Assembly: GCF_003330845.1 (NCBI RefSeq)
Contig: NZ_CP026121.1
Span: 4,755,501-4,819,500, forward strand
Length of the DNA stretch: 64,000 nt
Direction of reading: 5' to 3'
From: Streptomyces sp. Go-475
GTDB taxonomy: Bacteria; Actinomycetota; Actinomycetes; Streptomycetales; Streptomycetaceae
The position numbers were made by a program, and so were the translations under genes. Positions 18,894 through 26,503 of the stretch are shown piece by piece. The notes below the pieces were generated by a model that was not told the origin of the DNA, ran no database searches, and was given only the letters and a program-made list of their open reading frames with translations. How positions within the stretch are numbered: position 1 is the stretch's first letter; every line of letters starts with the position of its first letter.

Positions 18894-19450
18894 GGCGGCG
18901 TCGCGTGACGGGGCGGACCGGATCGGACCGCGGGTCGGCCACCGTCTGGAGCGTCGGGGCGATCGCCGTCCTGTGCGTGGTGTTCGGCGTGGTCCTCGCG
19001 CTGGGGCAGGCCGTCGTGATCCGGCACCGTGCGGCGGGCGGGGCGGATCTCGCGGCGCTCGCGGCGGCGGACCACTGGGCCGAGGGCGCTGCGGAGGCCT
19101 GTGCGCGGGCCGGCCGGGTGGCCCGCGCACAGGACGTGCGGCTCGCGCGGTGCGAGGTCGTCGGGGAGATCTCCGACGTGACGGCGGCGTCGGGGCGGGG
19201 GCCGTTCACGGCGGAGGTGCGGGCGAGGGCGGGCCCTCCGTCGGCCCAGGTTCCGTCGGCCCTGGGGCTTGCGCCGGCTCCGGGCCTTCCCTTGGCCCCG
19301 GGTCTTCCGTCGGCCCCGGGGCTTCCCATGGCCCCAGGTCTTCCCTCGGCCCCGGGCCTTCCCGCGGCCCCGGGTCTCCAGCCGGCCCCGAGTCTCCCGC
19401 CGCATCTCCCTCCGTCTTCTCCTCCGGGGCCCCCTCCAGCAGCACCGTGA
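18890..19450 (+). CDS. Second TadE/TadG-like pseudopilin with Pro-rich repeat tail
   Basis: A 186-aa protein starting at GTG 18890, overlapping tadE by 4 nt. DRGSATVWSVGAIAVLCVVFGVVLALGQAV is the pseudopilin helix, matching the Rv3654c family; AGGADLAALAAADHWAEG is the conserved continuation. The family core ends near residue 100. The remaining tail is a simple Pro/Gly/Ala-rich repeat (unit close to APGLPS) encoded by an 18-bp tandem repeat. The last 245 bp overlap the 3' end of the convergent helicase gene. Confidence 0.75.
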   Translation: MRRRRVTGRTGSDRGSATVWSVGAIAVLCVVFGVVLALGQAVVIRHRAAGGADLAALAAADHWAEGAAEACARAGRVARAQDVRLARCEVVGEISDVTAASGRGPFTAEVRARAGPPSAQVPSALGLAPAPGLPLAPGLPSAPGLPMAPGLPSAPGLPAAPGLQPAPSLPPHLPPSSPPGPPPAAP

Positions 19451-21869
19451 GGACGCGCACCGCCCCCCTCTTGTGCAGCGGGTCGTTGCCGTTGCCGCAC
19501 TTGGGGGACTGGATGCAGGACGGGCAGCCGGCGTCGCACTCGCAGGAGGCGATGGCCTGGCGGGTGGCGGTCAGCCAGGTGCGGGCGGTGTGGAAGGCGC
19601 GCTCCGCGAAGCCAGCGCCACCCGGATGGCCGTCGTAGACGAACACCGTGGGCAGGAGCGTGTCGGGGTGGAGCGGGATGGACACGCCGCCGATGTCCCA
19701 GCGGTCGCAGGTCGCGAAGAGGGGCAGCAGGCCGATCGACGCGTGCTCGGCGGCGTGCAGGGCGCCGCCGAGGATCTCCGGGTTGATCCGCGCCCGGTCC
19801 AGCTGGTCCTCGGTGACGGTCCACCACACCGCCCGGGTGCGCAGCGTACGAGGAGGGAGGTCGAGCTTGGTCTCGCCCAGCACTTCACCGGTGATGAGCC
19901 GTCTGCGGAGGAAGGAGACGACCTGGTTGGTGACCTCGACGGAGCCGTAGCAGAGCCGGCCGTCGCCCCAGGGGACCTCGACGTCGGTCTCCAGGACGGA
20001 GATCGAGGTGGTGTCGCGGGCGACGGTGGAGTACGGCGGGGCGGCTTCCTCGACGAGGGCGACGGAGTCCTCCAGGTCCAGCGACCGCACGAGGTAGGTG
20101 CGGCCCTGGTGGAGGTGGACCGCTCCTTCATGGACCGTCGAGTGCGCGGCGCCCGCGTCGACCGTGCCGAGCAGCCGGCCCGTGCCGGCCTCGACGACCT
20201 GGATCGGGCGTCCGCCCTCACCGCGGATGTCGGTCAGGTCGGCGGCGCGCTCCCGGCGGGTCCAGTGCCAGGCCCTGGTGCGGCGGCGCAGCAGCTTCGC
20301 GGCCTCCAGCTGCGGCAGCAGGCCGTCGCAGGCCGGGCCGAACAGGTCGAGGTCCTCGTCCGTCAGCGGCAGCTCCGCGGCGGCCGCGCACAGGTGCGGC
20401 GCCAGCACGTAGGGGTTGTCCGGATCGAGGACGGTGGACTCGACGGGCTGGTCGAACAGGGCCTCCGGGTGGTGGACGAGGAAGGTGTCCAGGGGGTCGT
20501 CGCGGGCCACCAGGACGGCCAGGGCGCCCTGCCCGGCCCGTCCGGCCCGGCCGGCCTGCTGCCACAGGGAGGCCCGGGTGCCCGGGTAGCCCGCGATGAC
20601 GACCGCGTCCAGGCCGGAGATGTCGATGCCGAGTTCCAGGGCGTTCGTCGCGGCGAGGCCCAGGAGTTCACCCGAATGGAGGGCGCGTTCGAGTGCGCGG
20701 CGCTCCTCCGGGAGATAACCGCCCCGGTACGCCGCGACACGCCGGGCCAGCGAGCGGTCGACCTCGGCCAGCCGCTCCTGGGAGATGACGGAGATCAGCT
20801 CGGCACCGCGCCGGGAGCGGACGAAGGCGACCGAGCGGACGCCCTGCACGGTGAGGTCGGTCAGCAGGTCGGCGGCCTCGGCGGTGGCCGTGCGGCGGAC
20901 GGGAGCGCCCTTCTCGCCGTGCAGCTCGGTCAGCGGGGGCTCCCACAGGGCGAACACCAGTTCACCACGCGGTGAGGCGTCGTCGGCGACCTCCAGCACC
21001 GGCACGCCGGTGAGGCGGCGGGCGGCCACGGCGGGCTCGGCGGCGGTCGCGGAGGCCAGCAGGAACACGGGCGAGGCGCCGTAGCGGGCGCACAGGCGGC
21101 GCAGCCGGCGCAGCACCTGCGCGACGTGCGAGCCGAAGACGCCCCGGTAGGTGTGGCACTCGTCGATGACGACGTACTTCAGTGACTTCAGGAAGGAGGA
21201 CCAGCGGGGGTGGGACGGCAGGATGCCGCGGTGGAGCATGTCCGGGTTGGTCAGGACGTAGTTGGCGTACTGGCGGATCCACTCGCGTTCCTCGAACGGA
21301 GTATCGCCGTCGTACACGGCGGCGCGCACGGCGTTGCCCAGGGGATGTGAAAGTTCCTTCACCGAGCGGCACTGGTCCGCCGCAAGAGCCTTGGTCGGAG
21401 CGAGGTAGAGGGTGGTGGCGCCGCGGCCGTTCGGGGCCTCGGCACCCTCCAGAAGGGTGGAAAGCACCGGCACGAGGTAGGCCAGGGACTTGCCGGAGGC
21501 CGTGCCGGTGGCGACGACGACCGACTCGCCGTCCAGGGCGTGCTCGGCCGCGCGGGCCTGGTGGGCCCAGGGATGCTCGATGCCCGCTGCCTGCACGGCA
21601 GCGACGACCTCGGCGCGGATCCGGTCCGGCCAGACGGCATGCCGACCCTCGCGCGGGGGCAAGTGCTCCGTATGAGTAATGCGCGAAGCCCTGCTCGGAC
21701 CGGACGCGAGCCGGTCCAGGACCGCGCCCGGCGCGGGCCGGGAGGCGGGGTCCGTCGGGGTTCGATCGGATCGGTGATTCTTGGCCATCGGCACCGAGTG
21801 TGTCACTGGCGTGACGGACAATGGAGCCAAGGCGTCGTGCACGCCTGCCGGTAAGTGATTGAATGCCAT
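19206..21869 (-). CDS. Superfamily 2 DEAD/DEAH-box helicase with DUF1998 domain
   Basis: An 887-aa helicase. The Q/Walker A region is SVVVATGTASGKSLAYLVPV, the DExH box is YVVIDECHTYRG, motif III is LASATAAEPA, and the C-terminal helicase motif is GYPGTRASLWQQAGRAGRAGQ. Near the C-terminus a DUF1998/Zn cluster reads CECDAGCPSCIQSPKCGNGN. This is the Rv3649/MrfA-like family, some members of which act in DNA repair. The tail after about residue 800 is a low-complexity Pro/Gly/Glu sequence from the shared 18-bp repeat. The start is uncertain: MAFNHL at 21869 or MAKNH at 21788. The gene is divergent from bldG. Confidence 0.88.
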   Translation of the reverse strand: MAFNHLPAGVHDALAPLSVTPVTHSVPMAKNHRSDRTPTDPASRPAPGAVLDRLASGPSRASRITHTEHLPPREGRHAVWPDRIRAEVVAAVQAAGIEHPWAHQARAAEHALDGESVVVATGTASGKSLAYLVPVLSTLLEGAEAPNGRGATTLYLAPTKALAADQCRSVKELSHPLGNAVRAAVYDGDTPFEEREWIRQYANYVLTNPDMLHRGILPSHPRWSSFLKSLKYVVIDECHTYRGVFGSHVAQVLRRLRRLCARYGASPVFLLASATAAEPAVAARRLTGVPVLEVADDASPRGELVFALWEPPLTELHGEKGAPVRRTATAEAADLLTDLTVQGVRSVAFVRSRRGAELISVISQERLAEVDRSLARRVAAYRGGYLPEERRALERALHSGELLGLAATNALELGIDISGLDAVVIAGYPGTRASLWQQAGRAGRAGQGALAVLVARDDPLDTFLVHHPEALFDQPVESTVLDPDNPYVLAPHLCAAAAELPLTDEDLDLFGPACDGLLPQLEAAKLLRRRTRAWHWTRRERAADLTDIRGEGGRPIQVVEAGTGRLLGTVDAGAAHSTVHEGAVHLHQGRTYLVRSLDLEDSVALVEEAAPPYSTVARDTTSISVLETDVEVPWGDGRLCYGSVEVTNQVVSFLRRRLITGEVLGETKLDLPPRTLRTRAVWWTVTEDQLDRARINPEILGGALHAAEHASIGLLPLFATCDRWDIGGVSIPLHPDTLLPTVFVYDGHPGGAGFAERAFHTARTWLTATRQAIASCECDAGCPSCIQSPKCGNGNDPLHKRGAVRVLTVLLEGAPEEKTEGDAAGDSGPAGDPGPREGPGPREDLGPWEAPGPTEDPGPREGPEPAQAPGPTEPGPTEGPPSPAPPP
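19260..19395. repeat. About seven copies of an 18-bp tandem repeat shared by two convergent genes
   Basis: The unit is close to GGTCTTCCSTCGGCCCCG. Copies drift at three or four positions but keep the 18-bp period. On the plus strand it encodes PSAPGL-type units of the pseudopilin tail; on the minus strand it encodes GPREGP-type units of the helicase tail. Both frames stay open because 18 is a multiple of three. Confidence 0.85.
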
Positions 21870-21948
21870 CGCGGCTGGCGAAGCGTCCAAGGGCTGAAGC
21901 CGAGATGCCCCAAGGGCGACCGCTCGATAGCAAGGTGCTGGAGGATCC

Positions 21949-22290
21949 GTGGACCTGTCCCTGTCGACCGAGACCATGGGCGATCGCACGATCGTCAGGG
22001 TCGGTGGCGAAATCGACGTATATACCGCGCCCAAGCTGCGCGAGCAGTTGGTCGAGCTGGTGAACGACGGCAGTTTCCACCTTGTCGTCGACATGGAGGG
22101 CGTGGACTTCCTCGACTCCACCGGGCTCGGCGTACTGGTCGGCGGCCTCAAGCGCGTGCGGGCCCATGAGGGCTCCCTGCGCCTGGTCTGCAACCAGGAG
22201 CGCATTCTGAAGATCTTCCGCATCACCGGCCTCACCAAGGTGTTCCCCATTCACACCTCGGTCGAGGAAGCGGTAGCGGCCACCGACTGA
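21949..22290 (+). CDS. bldG: BldG anti-sigma factor antagonist
   Basis: A 113-aa STAS-domain protein essentially identical in layout to S. coelicolor BldG (SCO3549). The phosphorylatable serine is Ser57, in [12 protein letters not shown]. BldG is required for aerial mycelium formation and antibiotic production and acts by a partner-switching mechanism. Its phosphorylation state decides whether it binds its anti-sigma partner. GTG at 21949 has GGAGG five nt upstream. The next gene is apgA, whose product binds BldG. Confidence 0.97.
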   Translation: MDLSLSTETMGDRTIVRVGGEIDVYTAPKLREQLVELVNDGSFHLVVDMEGVDFLDSTGLGVLVGGLKRVRAHEGSLRLVCNQERILKIFRITGLTKVFPIHTSVEEAVAATD

Positions 22291-22420
22291 GACCGGACCC
22301 GGGCCGTGTGCCCGGGTCCGCAGTGCGGTACGAGTTCCGCAGAAGTGAAGACCGAGGGGGCCCGGGCTTTCGGCGGCCCGGTGCCTCCCGACAGCACGCC
22401 CGTAGTTGCGAGGGGGATGC

Positions 22421-22858
22421 ATGGCCACCGTTGAGCTCCGCTTCAGCGCGCTGCCCGAGCACGTCAGAACCGCCCGGCTGGTGGCGGCAGCGGTGGCGCG
22501 CAGGGCCGGAGTGGACGAGGCCGTCCTCGACGAGGTCAGGCTCGCCGTCGGCGAGGCGTGCACCCGGGCCGTCGGACTGCATCAGACAGGCGGGATCTCG
22601 GCACCGGTGAAGGTGCTGCTGATCGAGGAGGAGAAACAGTTCTCCATCGAGGTCGGCGACGAGGCCCCGCACGCGGTCCCCGGCGAGCGCGGGCCCGGCG
22701 CCGGGCCCGGCGACCCCGACGGGGAGGCCGACGAGGACGAGATGGGCCTCGCGGTCATCAGCGGCCTCGTCGACGACGTCGAGGTCAGCGCGGGTGAGCA
22801 CGGCGGGTCGATCAAGATGACCTGGCCGACCACGCCGCCGCCCACCATCCTGGCCTGA
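22421..22858 (+). CDS. apgA: ApgA, RsbW-like anti-sigma factor partner of BldG
   Basis: A 145-aa protein of the HATPase_c/RsbW-SpoIIAB type: N-terminal ELRFSALPEHVRTARLVAAAV, then VRLAVGEACTRAVGLHQTG at the N-box. The usual Asn of the N-box (E-x-x-x-N) is replaced by Arg (EACTR), and the G1 motif DxGxG is not evident (VGDEAPH). An acidic insertion (GDPDGEADEDEMG) precedes the GLAVI segment. It corresponds to SCO3548, which binds BldG. An ATG at 22421 with GAGGGGG upstream is preferred over a TTG at 22406. It is co-transcribed with bldG. Confidence 0.92.
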   Translation: MATVELRFSALPEHVRTARLVAAAVARRAGVDEAVLDEVRLAVGEACTRAVGLHQTGGISAPVKVLLIEEEKQFSIEVGDEAPHAVPGERGPGAGPGDPDGEADEDEMGLAVISGLVDDVEVSAGEHGGSIKMTWPTTPPPTILA

Positions 22859-22884
22859 CCGCCGCCCACCATCCTGGCCTGACC
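22837..22884. repeat. Perfect 24-bp tandem duplication over the apgA stop codon
   Basis: The 24 bases at 22837-22860 are repeated exactly at 22861-22884. Each copy contains the in-frame TGA, so the second copy is outside the gene and duplicates the last codons and stop of apgA. The event looks recent because the copies are identical. Confidence 0.9.
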
Positions 22885-22908
22885 GGCCACCGCGCACTCC
22901 GTTCTTCC

Positions 22909-22934
22909 GAAGGGCCCCACCCGTGGGGCCCTTC
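22909..22934 (+). terminator. Terminator hairpin after bldG-apgA
   Basis: GAAGGGCCCCAC at 22909-22920 pairs over 12 bp with GTGGGGCCCTTC at 22923-22934. It stands 50 nt past the apgA stop and separates the bldG operon from hppA. Confidence 0.8.
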
Positions 22935-23154
22935 GCCATGTGCGGGTGTCAGTGCGCGCCTTTACAGTAGTTCCTGTGCCGTTCATCGCGTGAATTCGTT
23001 CACGATCATTCGCGTGCTCCGCGGTAGTCCCAGAATGCTTTCAGGGCATTACCGCAGAAGGCCAATCCCGTTTATCGCGCTCTGTTTTGATCAGGTTCCG
23101 GTACCTACAATCCCGTCCACATCTTGAGCTCAGCCCAAGCGTCAAGGAGGACGA

Positions 23155-25560
23155 ATGGCGGGGCTTTCCATCTCACCACAGTCGGGCCATCCCACAGACC
23201 TCGCAGCCGCCGTACTGACCGATGGCAACCGCGTTCTCGTCGTGGTCATCGCGGTCGTCGCGCTGGCGGCGCTCGCGGTCGCGGGGGTCCTGGTGCGCCA
23301 GGTACTCGCGGCCGGCGAGGGCACCGACAGCATGAAGAAGATCGCGGCGGCGGTCCAGGAAGGCGCCAACGCCTATCTGGCACGCCAGCTGCGCACGCTC
23401 GGCGTATTCGCCGTCGTCGTGTTCTTCCTGCTCATGCTGCTGCCCGCTGACGACTGGAATCAGCGTGTCGGACGGTCGGTGTTCTTCCTGATCGGAGCGG
23501 CGTTCTCGGCGGCCACCGGCTATATCGGCATGTGGCTCGCCGTACGCAGCAATGTGCGTGTCGCCGCGGCGGCGCGTGAAGCGACCCCGGCGGCAGGCGA
23601 GCCGGAAAAAGATCTGACCGCCGTCTCGCACAAAGCGATGAAGATCGCATTTCGCACCGGCGGCGTGGTCGGCATGTTCACGGTGGGCCTCGGCCTGCTC
23701 GGTGCCTCCTGCGTGGTCCTGGTGTACGCGGCCGACGCGCCGAAGGTGCTGGAGGGATTCGGTCTCGGGGCCGCGCTGATCGCGATGTTCATGCGGGTCG
23801 GCGGCGGCATCTTCACCAAGGCCGCCGACGTCGGCGCCGACCTGGTCGGCAAAGTCGAGCAGGGCATTCCGGAGGACGATCCGCGCAATGCCGCGACCAT
23901 CGCCGACAACGTGGGCGACAACGTCGGCGACTGCGCGGGCATGGCGGCCGACCTCTTCGAGTCGTACGCCGTGACGCTGGTCGCCGCGCTGATCCTGGGC
24001 TCGGCGGCCTTCGGCGACGCGGGGCTCGGCTTCCCGCTGCTGGTGCCGGCCATCGGTGTGATCACGGCGATGATCGGCATCTTCGCGGTGGCGCCGAGGC
24101 GCGCCGACCGCAGCGGCATGAGCGCCATCAACCGCGGGTTCTTCATCTCCGCGGTGATCTCGCTCGTGCTGGTGGCGGTGGCCGTCTTCGTCTACCTGCC
24201 GGGGAAGTACTCGGAGCTGGACGGTGTCACCGACGCCGCGATCCAGGGCAAGGACGGCGACCCGCGGATCCTCGCGCTCGTCGCGGTGGCCATCGGCATC
24301 GTGCTCGCCGCCCTGATCCAGCAACTGACCGGCTACTTCACGGAGACCACCCGCCGGCCCGTGCGGGACATCGGCAAGACCTCGCTCACCGGCCCGGCCA
24401 CCGTCGTCCTCGCCGGTATCTCCGTCGGTCTCGAATCCGCCGTCTACACCGCGCTGTTGATCGGCCTGAGCGTGTACGGGGCGTTCCTGCTCGGCGGTAC
24501 GTCGATCATGCTGGCGCTGTTCGCGGTGGCGCTGGCCGGCACCGGCCTGCTCACCACGGTCGGCGTGATCGTCGCGATGGACACCTTCGGGCCGGTCTCC
24601 GACAACGCGCAGGGCATCGCGGAGATGTCCGGCGACGTCGAGGGCGCGGGCGCGCAGGTGCTCACCAACCTGGACGCGGTCGGCAACACCACCAAGGCGA
24701 TCACCAAGGGCATCGCGATCGCCACGGCCGTGCTGGCGGCGGCGGCGCTGTTCGGTTCCTACCGGGACGCGATCATCACCGGCGCGCGGGACGTGGGCGA
24801 GGAGTTGTCCGGGCCGGGCGCGCCGATGAGCCTGATGATGGACATCTCGCAGCCCAACAACCTGGTGGGGCTCGTCGCGGGCGCGGCGGTCGTCTTCCTC
24901 TTCTCCGGGCTGGCGATCAACGCCGTGTCGCGGTCGGCGGGTTCCGTGGTCTTCGAGGTGCGGCGGCAGTTCCGGGAGCGGCCCGGGATCATGGACTACA
25001 GCGAGAAACCGGAGTACGGCAAGGTCGTCGACATCTGTACGAGGGACGCGCTCAGGGAACTCGCGACTCCCGGTCTGCTCGCCGTCATGGCGCCCATCTT
25101 CATCGGGTTCACGCTCGGCGTCGGTCCGCTCGGCGCGTTCCTGGCGGGCGCGATCGGCGCGGGCACGCTGATGGCGGTGTTCCTCGCCAACTCCGGTGGC
25201 GCCTGGGACAACGCCAAGAAGCTCGTCGAGGACGGCCACCACGGCGGCAAGGGCAGCGAGGCCCACGCCGCGACGGTCATCGGCGACACGGTCGGCGACC
25301 CCTTCAAGGACACCGCCGGTCCCGCGATCAACCCGCTGCTCAAGGTCATGAACCTGGTGGCGCTGCTCATCGCGCCCGCGGTGATCAACTTCTCCTACGG
25401 CGCCGACAAGAGCATCGGGGTGCGGATCCTGATCGCGGCGATCGCGTTCCTCGTGATCGTCGGCGCGGTGTACGTGTCGAAGCGGCGCGGGATCGCCATG
25501 GGTGACGAAGGCAACGCCGAGCCGGAGCCCAAGTCGGCCGACCCGGCGGTCGTTTCGTAG
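23155..25560 (+). CDS. hppA: Membrane-bound proton-translocating pyrophosphatase
   Basis: An 801-aa protein with about 16-17 transmembrane helices. The pyrophosphate-binding signature TKAADVGADLVGKVE and, shortly after, DDPRNAATIADNVGDNVGDC are intact; the C-terminal partner motif is NSGGAWDNAKK with SEAHAATVIGDTVGDPFKDT. Hydrolysis of PPi is coupled to proton pumping. Lys514 in GNTTKAITKG is the residue that marks K+-independent H+-PPases (K+-dependent ones carry Ala). ATG at 23155 follows AAGGAGG. It corresponds to SCO3547. Confidence 0.95.
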   Translation: MAGLSISPQSGHPTDLAAAVLTDGNRVLVVVIAVVALAALAVAGVLVRQVLAAGEGTDSMKKIAAAVQEGANAYLARQLRTLGVFAVVVFFLLMLLPADDWNQRVGRSVFFLIGAAFSAATGYIGMWLAVRSNVRVAAAAREATPAAGEPEKDLTAVSHKAMKIAFRTGGVVGMFTVGLGLLGASCVVLVYAADAPKVLEGFGLGAALIAMFMRVGGGIFTKAADVGADLVGKVEQGIPEDDPRNAATIADNVGDNVGDCAGMAADLFESYAVTLVAALILGSAAFGDAGLGFPLLVPAIGVITAMIGIFAVAPRRADRSGMSAINRGFFISAVISLVLVAVAVFVYLPGKYSELDGVTDAAIQGKDGDPRILALVAVAIGIVLAALIQQLTGYFTETTRRPVRDIGKTSLTGPATVVLAGISVGLESAVYTALLIGLSVYGAFLLGGTSIMLALFAVALAGTGLLTTVGVIVAMDTFGPVSDNAQGIAEMSGDVEGAGAQVLTNLDAVGNTTKAITKGIAIATAVLAAAALFGSYRDAIITGARDVGEELSGPGAPMSLMMDISQPNNLVGLVAGAAVVFLFSGLAINAVSRSAGSVVFEVRRQFRERPGIMDYSEKPEYGKVVDICTRDALRELATPGLLAVMAPIFIGFTLGVGPLGAFLAGAIGAGTLMAVFLANSGGAWDNAKKLVEDGHHGGKGSEAHAATVIGDTVGDPFKDTAGPAINPLLKVMNLVALLIAPAVINFSYGADKSIGVRILIAAIAFLVIVGAVYVSKRRGIAMGDEGNAEPEPKSADPAVVS

Positions 25561-25588
25561 GGAGGTCCTCCGAGCCCCAGCTCAAGGT

Positions 25589-25626
25589 GCGGGCGGGCGG
25601 AGCGCGTTGGCGCGACGCCCGCCCGC
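25589..25626 (+). terminator. Terminator hairpin after hppA
   Basis: GCGGGCGGGCG at 25589-25599 pairs over 11 bp with CGCCCGCCCGC at 25616-25626, followed by TCTTGTGTG. It lies 28 nt beyond the hppA stop. Confidence 0.75.
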
Positions 25627-25771
25627 TCTTGTGTGTACACGACCACGCCGTGAGCCTTCTCTCGCTTGGTGCAAAAGGTTACAAAAAGGTCTTAATAGAC
25701 GTTCGGCGTGCGGTTGCCGTGCATCCGGCGTGTATGTTCCGGGGCCGAGAGCCATGGAAGGGACCAAACCG

Positions 25772-26341
25772 GTGAACAAGAAGCTCGCGGCCGCACTGTC
25801 CGGCGGTGCGGTACTGGTACTGGCGCTGTCGGGCTGCGGCGGCGACGACAACGAGAAGCTGGACTCCTGGGCCAAGCAGGTCTGTGACGCCGTACAGCCG
25901 CAGGCCAAGAAGATCGAGTCGGCCAATGCCGCGATCCAGAAGGAGACCTCGGACAACAGCACGCCGGAGGACGTCCAGAAGACCGACGCGCAGGCCTTCC
26001 AGGACATGTCCGACGCCTACAAGGCGATCGGGGCCGCGGTGAACAAGGCCGGGGCGCCGGACGTCGAGAACGGCGAGAAGAAGCAGAAGGACGCGGTCAC
26101 GGAACTCAACTCCATCTCCTCGTCCTACGCCGACCTGAAGAAGCAGGTCGACGGGCTGGACACGAAGGACCAGGGGAAGTTCGCCGACGGCCTCAAGGAC
26201 ATCGCCACCGAGCTGGACAAGCTGAGCAAGAGCGGCAACGACGCGCTCCGGAACCTGGAGGAGGGCGAGGTCGGCCAGGCGATGGCCCGTCAGTCGAGCT
26301 GCAAGGCGGCCACGGCGTCGGCGGGGGCCACGCAGAGCTGA
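25772..26341 (+). CDS. Small lipoprotein with coiled-coil-like mature domain
   Basis: A 189-aa lipoprotein. GTG at 25772 gives MNKKLAAALSGGAVLVLALSGCGG: Lys-Lys start, hydrophobic core, lipobox LSGC. An ATG at 25754 in the same frame is possible but would add a strange prefix. The mature part is Lys/Asp/Ala-rich and largely helical, with a Cys in WAKQVCDAV and one near the C-terminus (RQSSCKAA), possibly disulfide-linked. It shows no enzyme motif. The AT-rich stretch at 25665-25700 upstream is a likely promoter. The function is unknown. Confidence 0.75.
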   Translation: MNKKLAAALSGGAVLVLALSGCGGDDNEKLDSWAKQVCDAVQPQAKKIESANAAIQKETSDNSTPEDVQKTDAQAFQDMSDAYKAIGAAVNKAGAPDVENGEKKQKDAVTELNSISSSYADLKKQVDGLDTKDQGKFADGLKDIATELDKLSKSGNDALRNLEEGEVGQAMARQSSCKAATASAGATQS

Positions 26342-26503
26342 GTGCACTGGTCCCGGTTGTGGCCTGTGGTCTGAGGGTGGCCTGTGGGGCGGGTGTGAAC
26401 TTGCGCAGCCGCCCCGCGGGGACACGCGCGATAGCCGGTAGAGACGCGCGCGAGACCCGGTACGGGCACGTGCGACACCGGTGCCGGCGGCCACAATGGG
26501 GGC

